From a bacterium (GTDB lineage Bacteria > Hydrothermota > UBA3073 > JACQXS01 > JAQTXJ01): 64,000 bases of DNA. Made by a program: the position numbers and the translations under genes. Shown one piece after another: positions 35,277 to 44,327 of this stretch (the stretch's first letter is position 1; each line of letters opens with the position of its first letter). Below the pieces are notes generated by a model. The model saw only the letters and a program-made list of their open reading frames with translations, had not been told where the DNA came from and searched no databases. The stretch lies in contig JAQUPX010000001.1 in assembly GCA_028716385.1 (NCBI GenBank), positions 186,001 to 250,000 of the forward strand, given 5' to 3'.

Positions 35277-36881
35277 TTATTTCAGTATTAACATCAGCGC
35301 ACAAAGCGCAAATAAAACAATAGCCGTTGCAAGTTTTACGGGAGCCAGATTTTTATTCATTAAAGCGCCGAGTCTTTTTGAACTCATTCCCCAGTAAACG
35401 AATATAAATATAAAAACCAGAGGCGCAACAAAAAGTAAATTATATATCAAAAGATAAAAAATGGCTTTTACTTTTAATGCAGGGACACCAATAATATATG
35501 TTATTGTAGGAAGGTATACCTGTCCCGTGCAAATAGTTTCCAGAATTGATATAATGACTCCCACGACAAAAGCAGTCGCGTATAAAATAGCGGGATGTCG
35601 TTCAATGCTTAGTTTGTCCCTAATCATAAAATGAATTGTCTTTTTTATGTAATCGGGTAATTGGAGTGCCATATCCGTTGCCCTACCTTTTCTGCATAAC
35701 CAATAATCGTATAAGTTTATACATCCTATTATGAAAGCAAAAGCTGCAATGGCGTAGTATATTATTTTTGATAAAAGTATAAAACTTTCCATATGGATTG
35801 CGAGTCTAAGCAATCCGATTCCTATAAGAAAATAAGTAATGAATACGGCTAAAGTAAAAGACAACCCGCACCAGAGTATATTTTTCCTTTTATATTCTAC
35901 GTAAGCCAGATAGGATATTAAAAATATAAGTGTAGCAAATGCGCAGGGGTTTACGCTGTCAACGAGACCTGCGGCGACTATGGAAAGAAGGGAGAATTTT
36001 TTAAACCTGTCGATAATGCTTTGTTTTGCATCAACGGGTGTTTGTATCGAATCGGACGGTTCCTGCTCTGCAGGGGATTTCCATGATTTTTTTTGTTCAA
36101 TAACTTCATTCACTTCCAATTCTTTTACGATTTCTATAAAGAAGGTATCGGCAAGAAATAAAGCAGGCGTAACCAGTATTAGTTTTTCCGGGACTTTGTA
36201 TTTTTTCGACAGCGTTTCATACAAAAGGATACTCTGGGAGTCGGCAATGTTAAATCTTTTTATTTCAACGTCTTTAAATTTTTCTGAGATTCTTTTTAAT
36301 GTATGTTCCACTCTTGAACATTCCGAGCAACCGGTTTTGTAAAAATAAACAATAATAGATTTGTCTATGGTTGCTGTTATTGCTTTGACTGAATCGGATT
36401 TCGGTTCTTTCGTTGCGGGTACTGTTTTAGGTTGGGATGTTTGTGTAATAACCGTTGTTGTCGTTACGGTATGTTTCATAGGAGAAGTTGTATCCCGGAT
36501 TGTGCTGTCCGAGTCAGAGCGAGATGTTCCATCCGGGGGAGTGTTTGTTGTCAACGAATCCCAGTTCATCTCTTTTATTGCATCTTTACCGCTGAGCATA
36601 AAGTTTTTCGTCAGGGTGTTATTTAATTTTTCGTGGATAAACATTCCGGGCCAGTCTTTTACGTATTCGTTGTAATCCTTTTCTACCGTGTTAAGATATG
36701 CCATTCCCGCGTCCGTATCTACGTTATAGGGAGTTACTTTTATGTGATATTGCTCCTGTAGTTTGGGCAGGATATTCATCACTACCCACTGGCATTTTGG
36801 TCAGCCGGGGGAATGAAAAAAGTCTATACCGGTAATTGAGAGGAATAAAAAATATAAAGTTAGCAACATAGAATTATCCAT
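35277..36881 (-). CDS. Selenocysteine thioredoxin-like / CcdA fusion, TGA read as Sec27
   Basis: 534 residues if the TGA at 36803-36801 is read as selenocysteine. ATG at 36881 starts a hydrophobic leader (MLLTLYFLFLSITG), then FFHSPGUPKCQW, which aligns with the CPxC site of thioredoxin folds with Sec replacing the first Cys. A second thioredoxin-like domain follows (YFYKTGCSECSRVE, Cys185/188), then a DsbD/CcdA-like membrane domain from about 296 with DSVNPCAFATLIFLISY. Such fusions carry reducing power across the inner membrane. A stem-loop lies 12 bases after the TGA. Ordinary calling would start at GTG 36782 and lose the active site. Alternative: nonsense mutation, unlikely given the exact motif. 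Confidence 0.82.
36764..36803 (-). promoter_or_regulatory. Candidate bacterial SECIS, with its UGA
   Basis: On the minus strand: TGA, 12 bases, stem TGGGTAG pairing with CTGCCCA (one G-U), an inner GAT/ATC stem and apical loop GAAT. The loop lies 23 bases after the UGA and has G first, within the rules known for bacterial SECIS elements. Confidence 0.6.
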
Positions 36882-37222
36882 TTGTAAGCTATAAGCAATA
36901 TCTTAAATGTCAAACAGAATTTTTTTGGACGCAGATTTCGCAGATAAACGCGGAAAAGAGAAAATCAAACCACAGAGATCACAGAGAAAGGGAAATTGAG
37001 GGTTAAAATAAACAAACGACAGAAGGAGGAGGGCACAGAGAAAAGACATTATCCACGAATGGACCACGAATACACACGAATTAACACGAAAAAGAGAACG
37101 GAATTTTCACCGCAGAGACGCAAAGTTCGCAGAGAGGAGAATCTAATTCAATTGGGCTCTGCGTTCTCTGCGACTTTTTGTTCTGTGCTAGTCTTCTTTC
37201 TTTTATCTCTTTAAATCCTTGT
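36882..37222. repeat. Repeat-rich gap
   Basis: No gene. A GGACGCAGATTTCGCAGAT unit (about 36925), CCACAGAGATCACAGAG (36971), a GGGCACAGAG unit (37030), CACGAAT units (37055-37090) and a long inverted pair with GCAGAGACGCAAAG on the left and CTCTGCGTTCTCTGCG on the right (37109-37176). Confidence 0.65.
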
Positions 37223-37741
37223 TTATTTAGTAGTGTCTGGGTTTTTCACTGCGCAGCCGGGACACATTAATCTCATTTTGCATCTCACACAACTTTTTGT
37301 GCGACTAATCCCGCCGCTGTAAAACGAAATCAAAAATAGAAGAACCAGAACGATTATCTTCGGTATTGAGAATTTAAAAAAGAGAGAAACGATAAGCAGG
37401 ATAACGGGAATTATGGTCAAAAGTCCGTAAGTCATAGGAGCAAGTTTTATCCCGATGCTCGTACTGAATTTTTCCATATCTCCTTTTTTGAAAAACAAAG
37501 CGGAGAGTTTTCCCCATCCTGAAGGGCACCATTTCCCGTAATAATAACAATTTGTGCAAACTATTTTTCGTAATACGACATATACCATTAGCAGAGCGAA
37601 AGTAAGATAAAACCATCCGATTAAAGGGTGTACAAACCGGCAAGCGATTGTTCCCAGAGCAAGCCATAACAACATCATAAAATTCCCAAAAATTATGGTT
37701 ATTTTGGGATGTTCTTCCAAACCTTGTTCATAGATTTTCAT
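37223..37741 (-). CDS. Cysteine-rich multi-span membrane protein, unknown
   Basis: 172 residues. Four hydrophobic segments (ITIIFGNFMMLLWLALGTI; GWFYLTFALLMVYVVL; YGLLTIIPVILLIVSLFF; IIVLVLLFLISFY) and two Cys-rich patches: KIVCTNCYYYGKWCPSGWGK and KSCVRCKMRLMCPGCAV. The Cys spacing suggests metal or iron-sulfur binding or disulfide relay. It lies upstream of the Sec fusion on the same strand, so it may be a functional partner. No named family recognised. Confidence 0.7.
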   Translation of the reverse strand: MKIYEQGLEEHPKITIIFGNFMMLLWLALGTIACRFVHPLIGWFYLTFALLMVYVVLRKIVCTNCYYYGKWCPSGWGKLSALFFKKGDMEKFSTSIGIKLAPMTYGLLTIIPVILLIVSLFFKFSIPKIIVLVLLFLISFYSGGISRTKSCVRCKMRLMCPGCAVKNPDTTK

Positions 37742-37773
37742 TTGTCTCCTTATGGTATATCCCCGATGGTGTA

Positions 37774-37844
37774 GATAGGGCTTTTATGCCCTATCAAATA
37801 ACTTTTGCTCTATATGGCAAGGCATAAAATCCGCCTTAGGCGGA
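37774..37844. repeat. Two adjacent palindromes
   Basis: GATAGGGC-ttttat-GCCCTATC (37774-37795) and TCCGCCTTAGGCGGA (37830-37844) in the gap between membrane-protein genes. Confidence 0.75.
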
Positions 37845-37874
37845 CTACCCTATACTTTATTAAAGCAGAAGTCA

Positions 37875-38327
37875 TTATACGAATTTGGTTATGTCTTCTC
37901 CTTTGAGATATTTTGTCTGCGCATCGAGTTCCTTAATTCTATTTACCTGAGTCATCAACAATCTAAATACAAAATACAGTATAGGCGCAATTACCAACAT
38001 CAATAATATAACCAAAAACATAAATGTCCGCATTTCTTTGTTAGGAATGTATAAAGCACCGATTGTCATAGGAATAGCCCACCATATAATATAAATATAA
38101 GTACTCAACCGTAACTGTTTGATTCTTTTTTCCCGACCGGGTAAAGAATTTACAATTTCCTCAAAACTAGTAAATTTTCTTTTCCCCTTGTTGTATTCTT
38201 TAATCAATTCATCCGCACTTTTCTTTGCAACATTCTTTTCGTATTTTCGTAAAAAGAAACAGGCGACAATAGTATAAATAGATTGAAATATTACAAGAAA
38301 CTTTAATAAAGTTATACCGTCCCGCAT
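37875..38327 (-). CDS. Small membrane protein, unknown
   Basis: 150 residues. An N-terminal helix (LLKFLVIFQSIYTIVACFFL), a charged middle (KKSADELIKEYNKGKRKFTSFEEIVN) and two more membrane helices. Its ATG overlaps the stop of the preceding gene (TAATG), indicating coupled translation. Confidence 0.6.
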   Translation of the reverse strand: MRDGITLLKFLVIFQSIYTIVACFFLRKYEKNVAKKSADELIKEYNKGKRKFTSFEEIVNSLPGREKRIKQLRLSTYIYIIWWAIPMTIGALYIPNKEMRTFMFLVILLMLVIAPILYFVFRLLMTQVNRIKELDAQTKYLKGEDITKFV

Positions 38328-38626
38328 TATTTTTTATTCAATATTTTAAACCGTATAAAAAGGGCTATCCCAAAATTAATATAATATATAATCGCCTCTA
38401 ATGTAGTAAATAAAATTTTACGCGCTATAGATAATGTAGGATATGTCCATATTAAGAGTATACTTTTTACAATAGGAATAAACATTAAAACTATAAATAA
38501 TACCCAACCCAAAAAAGCTCTTTTTTTATTAGCTGAAAAAAAATTAAGATTTAAAAATAACAAATAAGTTCCAAGTATTACAATTGCAAAAGAACCAATG
38601 ATCGACATTTGATATTGTAAAGACAT
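38327..38626 (-). CDS. Small membrane protein, unknown
   Basis: 99 residues with three hydrophobic helices (IGSFAIVILGTYLLFL; FLGWVLFIVLMFIPIV; AIIYYINFGIALFI). First of a two-gene coupled unit. GGAGATAAA ribosome site. No family recognised; both may form one membrane complex. Confidence 0.6.
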   Translation of the reverse strand: MSLQYQMSIIGSFAIVILGTYLLFLNLNFFSANKKRAFLGWVLFIVLMFIPIVKSILLIWTYPTLSIARKILFTTLEAIIYYINFGIALFIRFKILNKK

Positions 38627-38652
38627 TTTATCTCCTGATTATTTCGTTGCGT

Positions 38653-39789
38653 TCACTTGTTTTCTTTTACATAATAATAAAACTTTTCTATTTCTTTTGT
38701 GACTTTATCCCAGGAATATTTGAGCGCAGTTTGTTGCCCGTTACTCACTAAGCGGTTATAAAGTTCTGGCTCTTTATAAAGTTTTATTATCGTATCGGCA
38801 ATTGCAACCGGATTTTTAGGTTCAAACAATAACCCATCTTCCCCGTCTTTTACAACCTGCGAATACCCGTCAATGTTACTTGCAATTACGCAGGCTCCTG
38901 CCGCCATTCCTTCCAACAAAACTATCCCGAAACTTTCCCTGTCCGTTGCCGGGGAACAAAAAATATTGCAGCTTGCGTAGTAACTTGGAAGAAGCGCAGG
39001 TTCTACAAAACCCACAAAATTAATTCCTTCCATATTGTTTTTTATTACGGTATCATTAAGCCAGCCCTTGCCTACAACAATCAGTCTGGCGGATTTTATT
39101 TCTTTCCGCACAATCTGGAAAGCAGAGATTAAATAGTCAAGTCCCTTGCGCGGCTCAAACCTGCCAACGAATAAAATATTAAAAAAGTTGCCTTTGTTTA
39201 ATTCGGAAATTGGTTTTACCGCAGGAGAAAATTTCGTAGTATCCACACCGTTAGGAATTATTGTAATATTCGGTATGGCAGAAACCGCCTTTGTCGTCTG
39301 GCTTTGTTTCATTGTTCTGAGCGCTACTTCGGAAACCGCAATCATCCCGTCGAGTCTTTTTGTATATGGCTGGACGACTGCAGCCGCATATTTGTGCCAG
39401 CTTAGTTTTGGGGAAGCAGAATGGAAGGTTGCAATATTTACCGCGCGGGAATATTTTATTGCAAACATTCCTATAAATGAGTTGGGACAGTGAATGTGCA
39501 GAACGTCAAAGTTATGTTCTTTTATTACGGAACGGGCTTGTTTTTCCAAATCTAATGCCATCGGTATTATGCCGACGGACTTGTTTATGTAAAAACGCTG
39601 GGCTTTTCCGATACGGATAATATTGATATTATGTTGTTCGGCAAAAGAAGAATCCAACCAATCGTAGTTTGTAGTTAGTATGGAAACATTATGCCCGAGT
39701 TTTACCAACTCACAGGCAGAGTGGTATACGTGTTCGGAGACTCCTCCGGGGTAAGGATAATAAAGGTCCGAAATGATACAGATTTTCAT
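38653..39789 (-). CDS. Glycosyltransferase family 4
   Basis: 378 residues, GT-B fold. Motifs: PGGVSEHVYHSACELVKLGHNV at the N-terminal nucleotide-binding domain, HSASPKLSWHKY, FVGRFEPRKGLDYLI and the C-terminal ESFGIVLLEGMAAG. It transfers a sugar from an activated donor to a lipid or glycan acceptor, as in PimB-like enzymes; the acceptor cannot be told. Cytoplasmic or membrane-associated. Confidence 0.92.
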   Translation of the reverse strand: MKICIISDLYYPYPGGVSEHVYHSACELVKLGHNVSILTTNYDWLDSSFAEQHNINIIRIGKAQRFYINKSVGIIPMALDLEKQARSVIKEHNFDVLHIHCPNSFIGMFAIKYSRAVNIATFHSASPKLSWHKYAAAVVQPYTKRLDGMIAVSEVALRTMKQSQTTKAVSAIPNITIIPNGVDTTKFSPAVKPISELNKGNFFNILFVGRFEPRKGLDYLISAFQIVRKEIKSARLIVVGKGWLNDTVIKNNMEGINFVGFVEPALLPSYYASCNIFCSPATDRESFGIVLLEGMAAGACVIASNIDGYSQVVKDGEDGLLFEPKNPVAIADTIIKLYKEPELYNRLVSNGQQTALKYSWDKVTKEIEKFYYYVKENK

Positions 39790-39909
39790 TTTATTTATTC
39801 CGTATTAAGTTTAGAAAATAAACAACCGTATTAGAGATTTGTAAAGTGTTTTTTATAGGAAACTGTAAAAAGTTGACAATGAATTCAAACCATTATATTA
39901 TATTTTCTA

Positions 39910-41889
39910 ATGAAATCAAGAAGGGTAGTTAGTTCAAGATACCTCATCGTTGTAACCATAATTTTTGCCTTGCTTATGGGAATAACAGGAATGGTTGTTA
40001 TCAAACGAACAAGCTCCAGTATGTTGAAAGCGATTGAACAGGAAGGAATGGTTTTAACGGAAGGACTGATTTTAAGCAGTCAAAACATCCTTAAAGCCGG
40101 CACCGTGATTGAACCTCTTTTCCGCCAGAAACTTCTTGATATTGCAAGGTTTATATCAAAGGATTCTAAAGTTCCGTCTATGGAAAAACTCGCCACCTTG
40201 TCCTCAGAATATAACTTATCCCGCATAGACATATTTGATTTGCAAGGAAAATTATTAAAAAGTTCCCTGCCTTATCCCGTAGATAAAAAAATAGATTCTA
40301 TCTTGCAGCCGCTTTTAGACGGCACGGAAAGCGAGACTCCAATTGACGCAATTGACAACAACTTTGGCGTTGCATTGAGAGTGGATAAAAGAATTATTAC
40401 CTGTTACATAGATGCATCTTATATAAATGATTTCCGCAAGGAAACCGGTATCGGGGCGCTTATCCAGAAAATGAGCAAAGAAAAAGGCATAAGATATATC
40501 GTGCTCCAGGATGATGACGGCATCGTATTTGCTTCGGACAATATCAGCAGTATGAACAAAATTGATACGGATACTTTTCTTGTTAACGTCGTTGAAAAAA
40601 ATATCACGGCAAGCAGAATTTATACTTTAAGAAATCATAAAGTATTGGAAGTCGTAAAACCTTTTATTATAGATGGAGTGTCTTTCGGCGTATTCAGGGT
40701 GGGGCTTTCGCTTGCCCAGTATAACCAGATAGCGGAAGAAAACAAGAAACATATAATATTACTCATCGCCGTAATTTTTTTATTAGGCGCCATTGTAATG
40801 AACCTGATTGGATTGACCCAGCATTATACGACGCTTGATAAATCTTACAGTGAGATACAAAGTCTTACGGGAAGCATTCTTGAGAGCATAGGAAATGCAG
40901 TCGTTGCAGTGGACAGCAAGAAAAGAATAACCGTATTCAACCAGAGCGCGGAGAAGTTATTTTCGATTTCCCGTTCGGCAATAATCGGGAAAGAATACAA
41001 ATCCGTTTTCCCGAACGACGAATGTTTTATAGAGCTTACTCTGGAAAAAGGACGAACCATACAGGATATGACAAAGACTTATACAAACCTGAAAGGGCAT
41101 TCGCTTATCTTATCCATAAACACGAATACGATTTTCAATAAAGAAAATAAAATTGAAGGGGCGGTAGGAGTGCTGAGAGACATCACGGAAATGAAAAAGA
41201 TGGAAGAAAACCTGAAAGAAAAAGAGAGGCTTTCTGCGCTTGGAGAGCTTGCTGCAGGGGTTGCTCACGAAATCAGAAACCCGCTTAATGCGATAGGTAT
41301 AACGGCACAGAGGATTGAGCAGGAGTTTGAGCCGAAAGAAAACGAAAAGGAATTCAAGGAATTTATAAACATAATAAAGAATGCGATTGCATCGCTGAAT
41401 AATACGGTGGAAGAATTTTTGAACCTTGCCAGACCTATGACGCTTAGCTTAAAAGAAGAAGACATTAACAAGGTTCTGGAAGATGTTATATCCTTAATTC
41501 AAAACGAAACAAGAGAAAAAGGAATCGTCATAACGAAGAAATTCAACGAGATACGTCCTGTGGAAATTGACGTAGAAAAACTAAGAAGAGCAATTTTTAA
41601 CATAGCATTAAACGGTATTCAGGCAATGAATTCGGGAGGAGAATTGTTCTTCGGAACGGAACTTTACGAGAAGAACTGTAAGATTACAATCAAGGATACG
41701 GGTTGTGGAATTCCGAAAGAAGCGCTGAAAAAAATATTCATACCTTACTTTTCCAAGAAGGCGAAAGGAACGGGGTTGGGGTTGTCAATTACACACCAGC
41801 TTGTTACGGCACACAAAGGAAGAATAGAAGTCGAAAGCATTGAAGGTGTAGGAACGACTTTTACGATAATCCTGCCGATGAAGGGGTAA
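39910..41889 (+). CDS. NtrB-type sensor histidine kinase
   Basis: 659 residues. Two membrane helices (near 12-30 and 278-298) enclose a periplasmic sensor domain. A PAS domain follows (TGSILESIGNAVVAVDSKKRITVFNQSAEKLF), then HisKA with the phospho-His in GVAHEIRNPLNAIG and the ATPase domain (NIALNGIQAMNSGG; DTGCGIPKEALKKIF; GTGLGLSITHQLV). The stop is 4 bases before the original regulator start. Signal unknown. Confidence 0.94.
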   Translation: MKSRRVVSSRYLIVVTIIFALLMGITGMVVIKRTSSSMLKAIEQEGMVLTEGLILSSQNILKAGTVIEPLFRQKLLDIARFISKDSKVPSMEKLATLSSEYNLSRIDIFDLQGKLLKSSLPYPVDKKIDSILQPLLDGTESETPIDAIDNNFGVALRVDKRIITCYIDASYINDFRKETGIGALIQKMSKEKGIRYIVLQDDDGIVFASDNISSMNKIDTDTFLVNVVEKNITASRIYTLRNHKVLEVVKPFIIDGVSFGVFRVGLSLAQYNQIAEENKKHIILLIAVIFLLGAIVMNLIGLTQHYTTLDKSYSEIQSLTGSILESIGNAVVAVDSKKRITVFNQSAEKLFSISRSAIIGKEYKSVFPNDECFIELTLEKGRTIQDMTKTYTNLKGHSLILSINTNTIFNKENKIEGAVGVLRDITEMKKMEENLKEKERLSALGELAAGVAHEIRNPLNAIGITAQRIEQEFEPKENEKEFKEFINIIKNAIASLNNTVEEFLNLARPMTLSLKEEDINKVLEDVISLIQNETREKGIVITKKFNEIRPVEIDVEKLRRAIFNIALNGIQAMNSGGELFFGTELYEKNCKITIKDTGCGIPKEALKKIFIPYFSKKAKGTGLGLSITHQLVTAHKGRIEVESIEGVGTTFTIILPMKG

Positions 41890-41937
41890 ACAAATGAAAA
41901 TTCTCGTAGTAGAAGACGACAATGTCCAGAGGGATTT
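41889..41937 (+). repeat. 49-bp direct repeat, left copy
   Basis: Identical to 42997-43045; covers the ribosome-proximal bases and first 14 codons of the response regulator gene. Confidence 0.95.
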
Positions 41938-41959
41938 ATTGAGTCCTGAAAAATCTTGA
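41894..41959 (+). pseudogene. Truncated 5' copy of the response regulator gene
   Basis: Encodes [21 protein letters not shown] and stops. The first 15 residues equal those of the intact regulator at 43002. It is a by-product of the insertion between kinase and regulator. Confidence 0.9.
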
Positions 41960-42001
41960 CTTTAAATACCCTTGTGATAATGTGTTGCTGGAGGTGAGAA
42001 A

Positions 42002-42193
42002 ATGAGTTTGCTTAAAGAAGCTAAAATAAAAATAGAAGACAAATGGGTTGATATAAAAATACCCGTTTCTTTCTTCAACAATTTTTTGAAGAAAAAGGAT
42101 TGGAGCATATTAGATAAAGTAAAAGGAATTTGGAAAGATAAAAAAATTGACGCTATGGGATATCAAAAAAAGATACGTCAGGAATGGAGATAA
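42002..42193 (+). CDS. Putative antitoxin of a VapBC-like pair
   Basis: 63 residues: MSLLKEAKIKIEDKWVDIKI then KKDWSILDKVKGIWKDKKIDAMGYQKKIRQEWR. Small and basic at its C-terminus, upstream of and overlapping a PIN-domain gene by 10 bases, the usual antitoxin position. GGAGGTGAGAA ribosome site; an extended -10 (TGTGATAAT, 41973-41981) may drive it. The sequence itself is not a family I know. Confidence 0.7.
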   Translation: MSLLKEAKIKIEDKWVDIKIPVSFFNNFLKKKDWSILDKVKGIWKDKKIDAMGYQKKIRQEWR

Positions 42194-42582
42194 AAGGAAT
42201 GCTATATTTTTTTGATACTAATTCTATTATCTATTTTTTACAGGGTTATACGGAATTAGATACAATATTTGAAAACATTAAACATGGAAAAACCACTCCA
42301 TTACTTTCTCTAATCACCAAGATTGAATTATTAAGCTTCCCTGATTTAACTGCAAAAGAGGAAATGCAAATCAGAAAATTGTTAAATAATTTTGAAATAG
42401 TAAGTTTGAACGACGAAATTGTTGAAGAAACTATTAAAATCAGAAAACAGTTTCATTTAAAAACCCCGGACGCTATTATAGCTGCCTCCTGTATAATTAA
42501 TAAAGGGATATTAGTAACGAGAGACCAAAAGGGATTCGGAAAAGTTAAAAACCTTAAATTTCTTAACCCATTTACAAAATAG
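42184..42582 (+). CDS. VapC-like PIN-domain toxin
   Basis: 132 residues. PIN endoribonuclease acidic residues: Asp in FFDTNSIIYFLQG, Glu in ITKIELLSFPD, Asp in LKTPDAIIAASCI and Asp in LVTRDQKGF. Such toxins usually cleave tRNA or rRNA. It overlaps the antitoxin gene. The pair lies inside the two-component operon. Confidence 0.88.
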   Translation: MEIKGMLYFFDTNSIIYFLQGYTELDTIFENIKHGKTTPLLSLITKIELLSFPDLTAKEEMQIRKLLNNFEIVSLNDEIVEETIKIRKQFHLKTPDAIIAASCIINKGILVTRDQKGFGKVKNLKFLNPFTK

Positions 42583-42996
42583 TAACGTAAGGAATATAGG
42601 GGCGGACCACTAATACCAAACCGCTAATTCTGTCTGTGGCTATCATACCCAAAAAGGATAAGATGGATTCCAGCTCCCCACTTTCGTGAGGACAAGTTTT
42701 GCGGGAATGACAAATAGGGGGAAGCTGGATATGCTCCACTAAACTTTCGCCTATCTAAACAAAAGTCAGACAAGAATCCTCCCAACAAACTGGCGGACAA
42801 GTGTCTGACCTACCACAAAAAACGGGATAAACTCCGATCTGCCCCTACGAAGAACGAAAATATGAAAGCGGGTAGGTGGGAGTGCGTGTATAGATGGAGT
42901 CCTTCGCTTTGCTCAGGATAGAAATCCCTAAGAGCTAAAGCTCTAAGGGCTTGCTATAAAAATTACTTGATTTTTGTTAAAGGTAATACATAATAG
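42583..42996. repeat. Repeat-rich right part of the toxin-antitoxin insert
   Basis: No gene. Contains a dRS3-like unit interrupted by foreign sequence (42664-42711), ACTGGCGGACAAGTGTCTGACC (about 42789) resembling sequence near 2034, and an inverted pair CCCTAAGAGC/GCTCTAAGGG with one mismatch (42926-42949). Confidence 0.6.
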
Positions 42997-43045
42997 AACA
43001 AATGAAAATTCTCGTAGTAGAAGACGACAATGTCCAGAGGGATTT
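42997..43045 (+). repeat. 49-bp direct repeat, right copy
   Basis: Identical to 41889-41937; begins 5 bases before the intact regulator ATG. Confidence 0.95.
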
Positions 43046-44327
43046 GTTAGTCGGGGCATTGAAAAAGGAGTACAACATTTCGGGTGTTCCGTCAGGGGAA
43101 GCGGCAGTTGAACTTTTGCAACGGGAAGTCTATGACATAATTCTTATGGATATGAACCTTGGCACGACCGACGGCATAACTACTATGAAAGAAATCCACA
43201 AGATAAACCCGGAAATTATTATCATAATCATCACTGCTTACGGGAACGTAGAAAATGCAGTAAACGCAATAAAAGAGGGTGCGTATGATTACCTTACGAA
43301 ACCTATAGACCTTACAAAATTGAAGCTTACCATAAAACGGGCAATAGAAACCAAACAACTAACGCAAGAGAATAAAATCCTTAAAACAGAGATAGGAGAA
43401 AAATACGGGTTTGATAATATTATAGGAAACAGTACTGCCATACAGGAAGTTTTAAATCAAGTAGCAAGGGTCTCGAAGTCAAGTTCAACGGTTTTGATAC
43501 TCGGCGAAAGTGGAACAGGCAAAGAACTGATTGCAAAAGCAATTCATTATTCCAGCCTGAGAACGGCATATCCTTTTGTGCCTGTTGCCTGCGCAGCACT
43601 GCCGGATACTTTACTTGAAGCGGAACTTTTTGGATACGAAAAGGGAGCATTTACCGGAGCGCAACAAGAAAGAAAAGGAAGATTCGAAATTGCCGATAAG
43701 GGAACGTTGTTTCTTGATGAAATTGGAGATATTCCGCTCAGTACTCAGGTCAAACTTTTGAGAGTTTTGCAGGAACAGGAATTCGAAAAACTGGGAAGTA
43801 ATAAACCTATAAAAGTGGATGTCAGAGTAATATCTGCTACGAACCAACCACTCGAACAAAGAATAAAAGAGGGGACTTTTAGGGAAGATTTATATTATAG
43901 GTTAAACGTAGTGCCGATTATAATCCCGCCGTTAAGAGAAAGAAAAGAAGATATTTCATTGCTTATAGAACATTTTTTGAAAAAATACGGCACTAAAATA
44001 GGAAAGACTATCGAAGGGATAAACAGCGAAGCAAAAGAAATTTTATTAAGGTACAACTGGCCCGGCAACGTAAGAGAATTGGAAAACATCATTGAAAGGG
44101 CAGTCGTTATGACCAGAAACAACATTATTCAACCCGACGACCTTCCAAAGACGGTCTTAACAACGGGCAAAGCAAAAGACAATTTCTCAATTGAGTATAT
44201 GGAAAAACTGCATATAGAAGAGGTGTTGAAAAAGACAAACTGGAACCTGACAAAATCGGCAGAATTGTTAAAAATACACCGCAACACCTTGAGAGAAAAA
44301 ATACGTAACCTGCATATAGTGAAGTAG
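43002..44327 (+). CDS. NtrC-family sigma54-dependent response regulator
   Basis: 441 residues. Receiver domain with phospho-Asp in [12 protein letters not shown]+ domain with Walker A GESGTGKE, the sigma54-contacting GAFTGAQ loop, FLDEIGDI and [11 protein letters not shown]; a Fis-type helix-turn-helix at the end ([18 protein letters not shown]). It activates RpoN promoters when phosphorylated by the kinase upstream. It is now separated from that kinase by about 1.1 kb, so it needs its own promoter or read-through. Confidence 0.95.
   Translation: MKILVVEDDNVQRDLLVGALKKEYNISGVPSGEAAVELLQREVYDIILMDMNLGTTDGITTMKEIHKINPEIIIIIITAYGNVENAVNAIKEGAYDYLTKPIDLTKLKLTIKRAIETKQLTQENKILKTEIGEKYGFDNIIGNSTAIQEVLNQVARVSKSSSTVLILGESGTGKELIAKAIHYSSLRTAYPFVPVACAALPDTLLEAELFGYEKGAFTGAQQERKGRFEIADKGTLFLDEIGDIPLSTQVKLLRVLQEQEFEKLGSNKPIKVDVRVISATNQPLEQRIKEGTFREDLYYRLNVVPIIIPPLRERKEDISLLIEHFLKKYGTKIGKTIEGINSEAKEILLRYNWPGNVRELENIIERAVVMTRNNIIQPDDLPKTVLTTGKAKDNFSIEYMEKLHIEEVLKKTNWNLTKSAELLKIHRNTLREKIRNLHIVK

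Noticed and set aside
41956-41981. Classical -35/-10 promoter TTGACT/GATAAT for the toxin-antitoxin pair
   Set aside because: The spacer is only 14 bases; an extended -10 alone is a better reading.
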